A stretch of DNA of 16,384 bases from Candidatus Njordarchaeum guaymasense (GCA_030587605.1 JAUQYT010000005.1:1-16384); one strand, 5' to 3'; shown: positions 7,869 through 15,465, counted from the first letter of the stretch. Program-made: numbers and translations. Notes: generated from the letters alone by a model not told the origin.

Positions 7869-8035
7869 TCAATAATCCCTCGCAGTTAGATTTCCCTCAG
7901 ACATTTCAGACTGTTACTGAATCTCAGAGTAAACTCTTAGAACAATGCCTAAATAAGAATTGTTATCAGGTTGCGATTTTCGCAGACAAGAGAATGAATC
8001 AACATAAAGAACGAGTTCTACAGACAAACTCACTT

Positions 8036-8413
8036 CTACTTCTCCGCGTCTTCCTTCAGTTTTTCGTTTAAATCTATCTCGTCCCTGCCCCTACGTTTGA
8101 TTACAATTTTCGGCTCTATGCCCTTGATCCGTCTCTCCAATGCTTCTACGTCGACGGCTTCGAGCTTGTACTTTAGTTGACGACTTAAAACTGCCCTTAG
8201 GACTATGTCCTCAATCTCGGCAGCCGTAGCAGCATCTCTTCTTCTCAACTCTTCAAGGTACTGAGTGGCTTCGGGTACCAACACGGCAACGAGAATCTTC
8301 TTCTTAGTTTCCCCAACTTTCTTCTTGTCTTCCTCCAGTTTCTGTCGCTCTGCTGCCTGTCTGCGCAGCTCCTCAAGTTTCTTCAGTTTGATCCTCTCAA
8401 GCTCATCAGACAT
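8036..8413 (-). CDS. PDCD5-family DNA-binding protein
   Basis: This 125-residue protein has the PDCD5/TFAR19 layout. A charged N-terminal helix (residues 1-35, rich in Lys, Glu and Arg) is followed by a compact helical core. The core contains ILVAVLVPEATQYLEELRRRD and AEIEDIVLRAVLSRQLKYKL. A basic tail (KIVIKRRGRDEI) ends the protein. Archaeal members are small DNA-binding proteins of about 110-120 residues whose exact role is unsettled. The ATG at 8413 is preferred because GGAGAG (8425-8430, minus sense) lies 11 bases upstream. A GTG at 8425 would overlap that site. The core is somewhat diverged from the best-known members, hence slightly reduced confidence. Confidence 0.8.
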   Translation of the reverse strand: MSDELERIKLKKLEELRRQAAERQKLEEDKKKVGETKKKILVAVLVPEATQYLEELRRRDAATAAEIEDIVLRAVLSRQLKYKLEAVDVEALERRIKGIEPKIVIKRRGRDEIDLNEKLKEDAEK

Positions 8414-8453
8414 TTCAGATAACACTCTCCGCCGATGATCACGGAGGGAAACA

Positions 8454-8615
8454 ATGTCTCATACGATTCGCATAATGTGTGGCAGACTTGACAATGGAAG
8501 GACATCTGAACGTTTCGTTGTGTTGGGACCTTCATTTACAGACAGAAGGTTGATGGTTACCCCACGGTTGTGGGTGGCAGGAGACTTCATATTATTGACG
8601 ATAGCAGAACGATGA
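8454..8615 (+). CDS. possible small protein, 53 residues
   Basis: An ATG at 8454 is preceded by GGAGGG at 8443-8448, five bases away. It opens a 53-codon frame ending TGA at 8613-8615. The product starts MSHTIRIMCGRLDNG and ends FILLTIAER, with several Arg residues and no clear domain. I do not recognise it. It runs divergently from the PDCD5 gene with only 40 bases between the starts. The PDCD5 promoter would therefore lie within it, which counts against it being real. The good ribosome binding site is the only positive evidence. Confidence 0.25.
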   Translation: MSHTIRIMCGRLDNGRTSERFVVLGPSFTDRRLMVTPRLWVAGDFILLTIAER

Positions 8616-8683
8616 ATGACTTAGGTTGGATTTAAGTCTTGTTGCGATAAGCGACTCTATGATCATGCATTGCTTGGGGCGAT

Positions 8684-10051
8684 CTATGTTCCTCCGGAGA
8701 TCGTGGCCTCACTCACCCTTATGCTTGGAGCTATTACCCCTGAGATCTGTCTTGAATCTCTTCCAATAGCATCGATATTCTTGAACAACTCAAGTAGGTT
8801 GATTCCGACCATGGCTTGCTTAACTGGGTACTCCGCAATTCCTCCTACAATTTTGAACCCCACTGTCGCCTGCGCGCTGAATTCACCTGTCGCGAGGTTG
8901 GGTCTGTCACCAGTGTGCAGCACAAGCAACCCTTCCTTCAACTCTGAGACAAATTCATTCAAGTCTCCCTTTCCAGGGCTGAGGATGAGGTTCGTGTGTC
9001 CTATTCCCGGAACAGCTCGGTAGTCCCATCCTCCGCCTCTAGTCGCGTTTCCTGTGTTTCGGGCTCCCTCTTTTATTGCGGTATATGAATTGTGAAGGTG
9101 TGACTTCAGCACCCCTTTCTCAATTATGATAGTTTTGCTTGTTGGTGATCCTTCTCCGTCGAACTTCGATGTGGCGAGTCCGTTCCTAAGTGTTCCGTCA
9201 TCGATAACCGTCACCTCACCGCTTCCTATGGCTTCACCAAGTTTGCCTGTGAGGTAACTCCTCTTCCTCTGGATGTTCTCAGCATTTGAGGCTACAGCTA
9301 TGCCACTTGACAATATGCCTGCAGTTACCTTTGGACCAAAAACCACTGGAAGCTTCCCTGAGTGAATCTTCCTTGCACCTAGCGATCTAATTGATTGTTC
9401 TGCAGCCTCCCTACCAACCCAATCAAAATCTATTTGTTTAATTTCTCTAGCTTCTTGAAACTCGAACCCTGATGCCATTTCACTCTCATTCTTCGAGACT
9501 ATACTCGCGGAGGCGCCTGCGTAAGTGTGCTTGTCGTCAACTGAGATGCCTAGGCTATTGACTATGGCGACATCCAGCGATATCAAGTCAACTGAGACGT
9601 TTATTGAGTAGACTCTTGGGTCAACCTGTGCTGCGCTGCTGACCCACGTAGCCATGTCCACTGTCTCCTCTACCTCAATTGAGCATATTCTTTCATCGAC
9701 GGTCTTCGCAACTTCTGGGTACGACTCGGCTCTCGGTATTGACTGGAAATCGGGATCTGGGGTCATGATCTTGGCTAGAGTTACTGCTTCCTCGATCACT
9801 CCTTGAATATCTTCTTTTTCAAGGGAACTCGCGTAGGCGAATCCAACCGACTTTCCTATTACTGCACGTACGGAAACGCCCATATCGAAGAGCTTCTCCC
9901 CTTTCTTCAAGGAGCCTTTCTCAATCTCAGTTGAAGTCATGATCTCCCTCGATAGGAATACCTCTAACTGGTCGCACCGTTGTTTCTCTGCTTTCCTGAG
10001 AAGTTTTTCCCCCAATTCAAGCAAATCAACGGTATCGCTATTGCCGCTCAT
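8684..10051 (-). CDS. tldE: TldE/PmbA, non-catalytic subunit of the TldD-TldE peptidase
   Basis: This 455-residue protein matches the TldE/PmbA half of the family. Visible landmarks are the EVFLSREIMTSTEIEKGSL start, VRAVIGKSVGFAYAS, SGKLPVVFGPKVTAGILSS, the VTVIDDGTL segment and the C-terminal GINLLELFKNIDAIG. It lacks the HExxxH zinc motif, as expected for TldE. In bacteria and archaea TldE pairs with TldD to form a cytoplasmic metallopeptidase that degrades unfolded peptides; the E. coli pair also processes microcin B17. The ATG is preceded by GAGGTGA (10062-10068, minus sense) at ten bases. Its partner tldD lies 2.9 kb upstream on the same strand, separated by an insertion, so tldE may now depend on a promoter near the insertion end. 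The gene itself is intact. Confidence 0.92.
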   Translation of the reverse strand: MSGNSDTVDLLELGEKLLRKAEKQRCDQLEVFLSREIMTSTEIEKGSLKKGEKLFDMGVSVRAVIGKSVGFAYASSLEKEDIQGVIEEAVTLAKIMTPDPDFQSIPRAESYPEVAKTVDERICSIEVEETVDMATWVSSAAQVDPRVYSINVSVDLISLDVAIVNSLGISVDDKHTYAGASASIVSKNESEMASGFEFQEAREIKQIDFDWVGREAAEQSIRSLGARKIHSGKLPVVFGPKVTAGILSSGIAVASNAENIQRKRSYLTGKLGEAIGSGEVTVIDDGTLRNGLATSKFDGEGSPTSKTIIIEKGVLKSHLHNSYTAIKEGARNTGNATRGGGWDYRAVPGIGHTNLILSPGKGDLNEFVSELKEGLLVLHTGDRPNLATGEFSAQATVGFKIVGGIAEYPVKQAMVGINLLELFKNIDAIGRDSRQISGVIAPSIRVSEATISGGT

Positions 10052-10075
10052 CGAAATCTGTTCACCTCATTCCCG

Positions 10076-10085
10076 TTTCTAGAAA
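10076..10085. promoter_or_regulatory. 10-bp palindrome upstream of tldE, shared in part with tldD
   Basis: TTTCTAGAAA is a perfect palindrome just upstream of the tldE ribosome binding site. Nine of its ten bases recur at 14556-14564 upstream of tldD, next to a TATA box. A common operator for the two halves of the peptidase is possible, but short AT-rich palindromes recur by chance. Confidence 0.25.
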
Positions 10086-10107
10086 GCGTATTTTCCTATA
10101 CACTTTT

Positions 10108-11370
10108 CTATTCGGGGCGTTGACAGTCTCTGGTCCAGCCTGCTCTCCCAGCCTCAGGCCCTCTGAGAGCGTACAGGTACTCATCCCTCATCGACTGCCA
10201 AGAGGCACTCGCACTCACGGCAAACGGTTGGCCGCATAGACGCAGACCGCGAAGGAGTATCGCCAAACTGGCGAGCCTGTCCCTACCGTAGTCCACGCCA
10301 CAGTTCCTGCAGCAACTCACAACCCAAGCTGGGTGCTCTAACTTACCACCACAGACAGGACACTCCGAAGAGGTCCCCCTCGGGCTAACGTACAGAGTCC
10401 TGCAGTGGTTCTTATACTCCGCCATTCTCTGGAACGCTCTGTATGGCCAGCGGTTCAAATACGTCCTCAGCTTCTTGCTCGCCGTTCCCCGTTCCTCTTC
10501 TCCGTTTCTCCTGACGCCTTTCAGGTTCTCGAAGATGAACGTCGTGTCTGGGTTCTCTTTGACGATCCTGGTTGACAGTTGCTGCAATGCATCTTTGACC
10601 CTGTTTCGCTGTCTGCCTCTAGTCTCAGTGAGTTTCCTCGCTCTCTTCTGAGGGTTTCTAATGTGCAGCTGGAGCCTCCTCCGCCTCCTTGAGAAGTCGT
10701 TCTGGACCTGGACTATCCTCTTGAGGGACTCAGTCCAGGGCGACTCCAGCCTGCCACCGCTGAACGCTGAAGAGTCAATTGTTTGGAAGTTGAGGTCTGA
10801 ACCCATGAACCTCTTACCAAGAGGCTTACCGTGGCCATCAACCCCCACAACGAATGTTACGCACAGCTTCCTGTCAGTCAAGAGAATCTCGGATACCTTT
10901 CCCGCATTGCTGTACTCACTCCACTTCTTGTGGCGTGGAGTGAATGTTATGTACTCGTAGTCGAATGGCTTCAACGTTACCCTCACTGTTACTGTTCCAT
11001 CATCGTTCTCCGTGATTTTGAACAGCATGGAGTCGATCCTTATGGCAAGCTTCCTGGCCTGAGGTAACCCGAGCCTCCTATTGCGTTTCTTATATGCCTT
11101 CAGTAGCGCCATGGCAGCCGTGCAGAGAGGGTTAACGTGGTGCATGGCGTAGCCGTACTGCGCGAAGCTTGGTTTAACCTTCCCCCTTAACACTGCCCTA
11201 TCCGGTACTACGTTGCCATTGATCTTCGCTAAGCCGTATCCGTGGGCCAAAGCCATCGTCAGGGCATCCCTCATATCCGTAAGGTACTTCAGGATGTGCT
11301 CCGACGGCTTGTATGGCACTGTTATCGTCCTTTTCTCGCCTTTTGATCCCCATCTATGTTTCCTCGCCAT
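10108..11370 (-). CDS. tnpB: TnpB, RuvC-type RNA-guided endonuclease of an IS607-like element
   Basis: This 420-residue TnpB appears intact. The RuvC residues are Asp192 (GSDLNF), Glu281 (FIFENLKG) and Asp364 (YGRDRLAS). A zinc ribbon lies between the last two, with CPVC at 337-340 and cysteines near 354 and 357. Basic helical segments at 228-260 fit RNA or DNA binding. TnpB proteins cut DNA guided by an RNA (reRNA/omega RNA) made from the end of the element. The ATG at 11370 has AGGAGG nine bases upstream; an in-frame TTG directly before it is less likely. The stop lies only 57 bases from the tldE start, so the guide RNA would run into the tldE leader. The full frame contrasts with the wrecked tnpA. 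Confidence 0.92.
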   Translation of the reverse strand: MARKHRWGSKGEKRTITVPYKPSEHILKYLTDMRDALTMALAHGYGLAKINGNVVPDRAVLRGKVKPSFAQYGYAMHHVNPLCTAAMALLKAYKKRNRRLGLPQARKLAIRIDSMLFKITENDDGTVTVRVTLKPFDYEYITFTPRHKKWSEYSNAGKVSEILLTDRKLCVTFVVGVDGHGKPLGKRFMGSDLNFQTIDSSAFSGGRLESPWTESLKRIVQVQNDFSRRRRRLQLHIRNPQKRARKLTETRGRQRNRVKDALQQLSTRIVKENPDTTFIFENLKGVRRNGEEERGTASKKLRTYLNRWPYRAFQRMAEYKNHCRTLYVSPRGTSSECPVCGGKLEHPAWVVSCCRNCGVDYGRDRLASLAILLRGLRLCGQPFAVSASASWQSMRDEYLYALRGPEAGRAGWTRDCQRPE

Positions 11371-11643
11371 CAATATGGTCCTCCTTTAGCCTTGTTGTTA
11401 GATGCCTTCCTTTGAAGACAACGGTGCGGAGAGTGAGGCTCCCTCACTCGTAGGGAGAGAAGAAGAGTGCAAAACCGAAACACCGTCCAACAATGACTCC
11501 AAGAACAATGGAACTCCAGCATCAGAGAACGCTAGATTCGGGTTTGTCCAACCGAACAATGAAGAAAGATGACCATTGTTGTCGTTGTAAATGTAATCGT
11601 GTGTTCACTGTAGGTTCATGTTCAATGTGGTGGGTTCCTCCAC

Positions 11644-11732
11644 CAACCTGCCGGCTGATGAGGAACCAGACCCCACCTACTCACACGCACGCATACGCGT
11701 TTGTGTGGCGCCCCGCTCAACCTGCCGGCTGA
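11644..11732 (+). repeat. 15-bp direct repeat, two copies
   Basis: CAACCTGCCGGCTGA occurs exactly at 11644-11658 and 11718-11732, a period of 74 bases. The copies are in different reading frames, so shared protein sequence does not explain them. A relic of a larger duplicated or inserted unit is possible. Confidence 0.6.
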
Positions 11733-11904
11733 AGCAGTGGCAACCGACGTATGCATGTATGCGGACACCTTTCTCCTCACTGTCGCTTGGGCGCCTCTCT
11801 CTTCTCTCTCCAACACCCCTCTACTCAACACGACTCTCCATCCATGGAAACCTGCAAGATATACAGGTAGTGAGGTAATGATGAAGTAGGGTGTGAGAGA
11901 GAAT

Positions 11905-11931
11905 ATGTATGTGTAGCGGAAACACATACAT
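11905..11931. repeat. 10-bp hairpin with 7-base loop
   Basis: ATGTATGTGT (11905-11914) is followed after AGCGGAA by its exact reverse complement ACACATACAT (11922-11931). This is the strongest hairpin seen in the tnpA-tnpB spacer. It is not followed by a T run on either strand, so it is not an obvious terminator. It could be an element end or an RNA structure. Confidence 0.6.
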
Positions 11932-12175
11932 GGCAGCGACAGAAAAAAGGGGAGAAGGTATTAGTGTAGCACAGTATAGTATCAGAAGTGCATTGACGTA
12001 GCTGCTACCTTCGCGTTATTGTTGTTGTTGCGGCTGCTGGCTTACCGCAACACGCTTGGACACTTCGTCTCTCGTCCGCTGGGGCAGCCGGTTTCATCCA
12101 GCCGTGTATATTCGGCGTTCCCCCACGCGGTTTCCTCAATGGCGGGCAAACGCCGCCAAACGGTAACACATACAT
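11917..12175 (+). repeat. 15-bp direct repeat with one mismatch, two copies
   Basis: CGGAAACACATACAT at 11917-11931 and CGGTAACACATACAT at 12161-12175 differ at one base and are 244 bases apart. The first copy overlaps the right arm of the 11905-11931 hairpin. The pair could bracket an inserted segment, but no gene lies between them. Confidence 0.5.
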
Positions 12176-12344
12176 TTAATGGACCACAACATGTAGCACA
12201 TGTGTGTACTCAGATACGCTGCTAAACTACTCTGCTCTCTCTCCTCTCGCTCTCACTTTCTCGCCTGCATCACCTTTGATAGTTCACCCCACCAGCGATG
12301 TATTGAAGAAATGTTTCTGTCTATTCGTAGGGTGATTTGGTCAA

Positions 12345-12922
12345 AGGCTCATCCCCATCTGCTCCCTGAACAATAGTTCCTCTTTCTCCCTTCACCACCT
12401 CCTACTCCTCTTCTCTTGCTCTCCTTGCTTCATCCACGCTTATACTGTGTCCGCCTCATGTGTGGTGACGTGGCGACTTGTAGGAGGTTCCTCACCATTT
12501 GCGTCAGCGGTTCATCCCTTATAAGATCAACAACGAGGTTGATGGGCAATGTTTTTCAATGGATGCTCGGACACGTTTTCTCTTGGTTCCGGAAGTCGCC
12601 CTTTCAGCTTTGGCGTCTGCTCTCTTGTTGGTGTGCGCGCACAAGATTATGTTTGGTCAGAGGATTTCTCGTTACGGGCGTGGGAAGAAGGAGGGAAAAG
12701 ACTGCCGCCGAAGGATCATCTTTCTGGTCTGCCGATGAAACCCTTGCGTAGATCACCACTGCATTTTTGGTGAAGTTGGCCGAGTATGCGTTTGGTCTCG
12801 CTTTCTGGAACACGGTGTTGCTTGCCTAGCGTCTTGGTGGTGCTGATCTTCTCGGCCTAAATCCACTTCTTTAGGGCGACGAAATGGATGCCGAGCAGCC
12901 TCGCGGCTTCCCTGTGGAGCAA
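12345..12922 (-). pseudogene. tnpA: decayed IS607 TnpA serine recombinase
   Basis: Read in shifting frames, this is the IS607 resolvase-type transposase. A TTG at 12922, with a GAGGA site upstream, opens LHREAARLLGIHFVALKKWI, the MerR-like helix-turn-helix. A TAG at 12857-12859 interrupts it. The frame continues with AEKISTTKTLGKQ and HRVPESETKRILGQ. A one-base shift at an A5 run (12764-12768) then leads to NAVVIYARVSSADQKDD, the catalytic serine motif. A second shift near 12713 restores LRRQ. Further downstream ERATSGTKRKRVRASIEK and DEPLTQMVRNLL keep weak similarity to the SGLNExRRGL and DRLTRFG motifs. The trace fades near 12345. The downstream half is more eroded than the start. It cannot yield a working enzyme. 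Confidence 0.85.
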
Positions 12923-12992
12923 AGCTTTTCCTCTTTCACGGCAACCCAGCAGTGCACACAGTCTGCTTCAATATGTATAGAAAGCTACTGTC

Positions 12993-14393
12993 TTAAGTAG
13001 CCCGCATTCCCCCAACAACTATTTTAGCTACGCGAATGTGTGGACCTCCTGTGCTAATGGGAACGCTTTGCCCAGATTTTCCGCATATTCCTGGCTCAAA
13101 CTTAACATCGGTTGCAACTGCCTCGACGTTCTTGAGCGTTTCTATGATTAGCCCGCTTAGCGCCACGTCGCGAACCAGTTCTACAGGCTCTCCATTCTTA
13201 ATGATGTGTGCATATTCGCATTTGAATGTGAATTGCCCGCTAGCTGGAATCACGTACCCGTACTCACTTCCAACTGCATAGACCCCGCGTTTCAGGCCAT
13301 CAAACACTTCATCAACCTTACAACCGCCTGCGGAAACATAGGTGTTAGACATTCTTACGAGTGGCGTTGACATAAAGTCTTCAGCGCGGGCAGCGCCGTT
13401 TGGCTCCACATTCATTCTGCTCGCTGTCTCAATGGAGTGAAGATATTCTTTGAGGACACCGTTCTGAACCAAGACCCGCCGACGTGCAGCAATTCCTTCG
13501 TCGTCATACGAGAATGAACCATAGAGTCCTTCAATTGTAGGGTCATCTATGACAGTGACAGATGAGTGGCCCATTCTGTTCCCAATCTTCCCTTCAACAA
13601 GAGACGAACCTGCAAGGACTTTATCAGCTTCACACGCGTGTCCGAATGCTTCGTGAATGAAAACTCCTACGAGCCTTGGATCTAATACTACGGTGAACTT
13701 GCCTGAAGGCGCTGGTTTAGCTCCTAAGAGTCTTACTGCTTTCTCGGCTGCTGTCTTTCCCAACATGTGGGCAGCCTCACTCTGAACAATTTCGTATCCA
13801 CCTGTTCCACCAACAACCTCGAATCCTCTTTGTCTAAGTCCACCTTCAGATGCGAATACAGTGGCGCCCGCTCTCACTCTAGATACTTTTTTCCTTACAT
13901 GTGTACCGAAAGAGTTAGCAGTAATAGTGTAGCCCGCAGTTTCCCCAAGAAAGGTATTAGTGTTCACTACCTTCGAGCTGAAGGATGTTGCTTGCCTACT
14001 CAGATCGAGAACAAACTTCACTTTATCGGATATCGGTATATCGCGAGGATTAATTTTCACAGGTACCCCACTAACGCCTTTTGCGCCTCGCAGATCTGAG
14101 AGCTTGAATCTCTCCTTGGCTATTTCGCTAGCCCTCTTGGCTATCTTGACCGCAGACTCAAGCGCTTCTTCAACAGTCGACTCTTTGAAAGCGGTTGCCG
14201 CACTAAAACCCCAAGCACCGCCCTTGAACGCCCTAATCCCGAACCCAATATTGAATGACCTAACTACCTCCTTTGTCACCCCATCTACAACAAGTATTCC
14301 CGTGCCTTTGATCTTCTGAAACCTGACTTCCACGAACTCTGCACCCAGTTTTTCAACTCCTTTCTCAGCCAGTTTCAAGATCAAGTCTTCCAT
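12993..14393 (-). CDS. tldD: TldD metallopeptidase, catalytic subunit
   Basis: This 466-residue protein is the zinc-bearing half of the TldD-TldE peptidase, which degrades unfolded peptides in the cytoplasm. The metal site is intact: His247-Glu248 and His252 in HEAFGHACEAD, with the third ligand Cys437 in EPGICGKSGQSVP. Other family marks are DVKFEPG, GATVFASEGG and the SYDDEG segment. The ATG at 14393 is chosen because GAGGT (14401-14405, minus sense) lies seven bases upstream. A longer start at 14441 would add 16 unconserved residues. Its partner tldE follows on the same strand but 2.9 kb away because of the IS607-type insertion. Length and motifs show no damage. A TATA box at 14534-14544 may drive it through a leader of about 120 bases. 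Confidence 0.93.
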   Translation of the reverse strand: MEDLILKLAEKGVEKLGAEFVEVRFQKIKGTGILVVDGVTKEVVRSFNIGFGIRAFKGGAWGFSAATAFKESTVEEALESAVKIAKRASEIAKERFKLSDLRGAKGVSGVPVKINPRDIPISDKVKFVLDLSRQATSFSSKVVNTNTFLGETAGYTITANSFGTHVRKKVSRVRAGATVFASEGGLRQRGFEVVGGTGGYEIVQSEAAHMLGKTAAEKAVRLLGAKPAPSGKFTVVLDPRLVGVFIHEAFGHACEADKVLAGSSLVEGKIGNRMGHSSVTVIDDPTIEGLYGSFSYDDEGIAARRRVLVQNGVLKEYLHSIETASRMNVEPNGAARAEDFMSTPLVRMSNTYVSAGGCKVDEVFDGLKRGVYAVGSEYGYVIPASGQFTFKCEYAHIIKNGEPVELVRDVALSGLIIETLKNVEAVATDVKFEPGICGKSGQSVPISTGGPHIRVAKIVVGGMRAT

Positions 14394-14763
14394 ATGTGAT
14401 ACCTCATTTCGCCCATCGTGATGCTTCGGCCTAGTAGGCAATATGCAGATCCCTTCCGAAAGTTGAAGGCTAGCGAGCCTTTGGTACTGTGACGGGCAGT
14501 TTGCTCAACTCCTCATATCCTATTTGCCACGACCTTTTATAAAGAAGCCACATCATTTCTAGAATCTTTTTGGCGAGGACTGTATTGGGCAGCCTTGCAC
14601 CTTGCCCACTAGAACGGATATCTATTTATGCATGTTTAAGTAAAATAGACTGATAAGTAGCAGGCAGTGAATACAGGATCCCGATAAATCTGCGAAGGAT
14701 CAAGGAGGCTCGCCCGAGTGCTTCGAAAGAATCAGTCGGGCTGTGAAGAGGAGGACGAGGAAG
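14394..14763. other. divergent intergenic region between tldD and a membrane-protein gene
   Basis: The 370 bases between the two divergent genes hold no long frame. They contain a 6-bp hairpin (AAGGCT/AGCCTT, 14466-14481) in the tldD leader. A TATA box lies at 14534-14544 and the TTTCTAGAA palindrome at 14556-14564. A short GGGCA/TGCCC stem lies near 14590-14610, and a TATA-like TTTAAGTA near 14635-14642 could serve the membrane gene. A 22-codon frame from a GTG at 14718 has an AAGGAGG site and overlaps the membrane gene start; it is probably fortuitous. Confidence 0.45.
14534..14544 (-). promoter_or_regulatory. TATA box between tldD and the membrane-protein gene
   Basis: CTTTTATAAAG is a near-symmetric box A that could be used on either strand. 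On the minus strand it would start a tldD transcript near 14510-14515 with a leader of about 120 bases. It is the strongest TATA element in this gap. Confidence 0.5.
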
Positions 14764-15465
14764 ATGCCCTTAGTCCCGTATGTTGAACTCTGGCAATCTG
14801 TAGCTATAGGTTTCTGGTTCGTTGTGATTGCATATGAATTTCTCTTGTTTGGGTACTTCGTTTTACTGAAAGCTCTAAGACTAATGGCTGGGGGCGAACG
14901 CCCGAAGGGAAATACTTTGTTCTATCTGTTCTTCGGAATATTCTTCTTGCTACTTGCCATAGGTAGAGGCTTCTTTATTCTCTGGGATTTCTATGTTAAT
15001 GCTGATCCAGCATACCTATGGGCTTGGAGAATTGGTGAAGCATTCCAGTGGGCTGCGTTAACCTTCATATCACTTGCGATAACGACACGGATCTTCGAAA
15101 ATCGCTTCCTCAAACTCGGCGTGCCAATTGTACCTGCTATATGCGCGTTCTTCTTCCTATTCCTACCTAATGAGATAGTAGTCTTGGGCTCATCTTCCGC
15201 AGTGATATTCGCTTTGAACTTTGTCATTGCTCCCATCTACGCCATTGTGATACCTGCGATATACCTGTACGTGGCGTATCAGAGTGCTGGTGTGATAAGG
15301 AATAGTTCCCTTCTTCTCGCCATAGGATTCCTGGTCTACTATGGAGGAAGAGTTCTACACACAGTGTCTGTCGAAGCGACCAACGTTGCAGCGCTAATTC
15401 TGGCCCCGGGTATAGTTATAATTGGCTTGATGATCATGACAGCTGGAGCTATTCTCACAAAGTGA
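14764..15465 (+). CDS. multi-span integral membrane protein of unknown function
   Basis: The 233-residue product is strongly hydrophobic, with about seven predicted membrane segments. They lie roughly at 10-32, 54-74, 90-108, 119-135, 138-168, 178-197 and 206-231. Short charged loops separate them, including RLMAGGERPKGN and TRIFENRFLK. There is no signal peptide or soluble domain. I do not recognise the family; the seven-helix layout resembles small archaeal sensor or transporter-like proteins, but no ligand residues are evident. The ATG at 14764 is preferred over a GTG at 14743, because GAGGAGG (about 14748-14755) lies just upstream of the ATG. The gene is transcribed away from tldD and towards the longin-like gene, with which it converges. 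Confidence 0.7.
   Translation: MPLVPYVELWQSVAIGFWFVVIAYEFLLFGYFVLLKALRLMAGGERPKGNTLFYLFFGIFFLLLAIGRGFFILWDFYVNADPAYLWAWRIGEAFQWAALTFISLAITTRIFENRFLKLGVPIVPAICAFFFLFLPNEIVVLGSSSAVIFALNFVIAPIYAIVIPAIYLYVAYQSAGVIRNSSLLLAIGFLVYYGGRVLHTVSVEATNVAALILAPGIVIIGLMIMTAGAILTK

Larger units (their letters stand above)
11374..12345. other. unexplained stretch between tnpB and the tnpA remnant
   Basis: About 970 bases contain no convincing gene on either strand. Open frames here (up to about 100 codons) are low in complexity, overlap one another and lack ribosome binding sites. The sequence is rich in CT tracts (11786-11822 and 12232-12262) and CA/TG alternations. It carries two pairs of 15-base direct repeats and one strong hairpin, listed separately. 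In most IS607 elements tnpA and tnpB abut or overlap, so this stretch is extra. It may be the ruin of another insertion or accumulated non-coding DNA. Confidence 0.55.
10080..12990 (-). mobile_element. IS607-type insertion between tldD and tldE (approximate ends)
   Basis: The genes tnpA (decayed serine recombinase) and tnpB (RNA-guided nuclease) lie in that order on the minus strand, as in IS607-family elements. The element lies between the tldD stop at 12993 and the tldE start at 10051, two genes that are usually adjacent. IS607 elements lack conserved terminal inverted repeats, so exact ends cannot be read. The bounds given are the flanking intergenic limits. About 970 bases between tnpA and tnpB are not explained by a standard IS607 layout, so a second insertion inside the first is possible. 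Because tnpA is broken, the element is probably immobile without help in trans. Confidence 0.6.

Noticed and set aside
7897..8419. 14-base exact repeat TCAGACATTTCAGA at 7897-7910 and 8406-8419, near the KaiC-like and PDCD5 starts
   Set aside because: About one exact 14-mer repeat is expected by chance in a window this size, and one copy lies mostly inside the PDCD5 coding start.
11622..11927. 101-codon minus-strand frame in the tnpA-tnpB spacer
   Set aside because: The translation is low in complexity, has no domain or ribosome binding site, and is crossed by equally long frames on the other strand.
12416..12751. Three overlapping plus-strand frames of 74-111 codons
   Set aside because: They are antisense to the decayed tnpA, whose motifs explain the sequence, and none has recognisable protein features.
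10092..12983. Imperfect inverted match (TTTCCTATACA near 10092-10102 and TGTATAGAAAG near 12973-12983) as terminal repeats of the element
   Set aside because: Only 9 of 11 bases match, the sites are AT-rich, and IS607 elements do not normally have terminal inverted repeats.
14565..14720. Possible small RNA downstream of the TATA box, with a GGGCA/TGCCC stem
   Set aside because: No tRNA, C/D-box or H/ACA signature could be found, and the stem is only five pairs.
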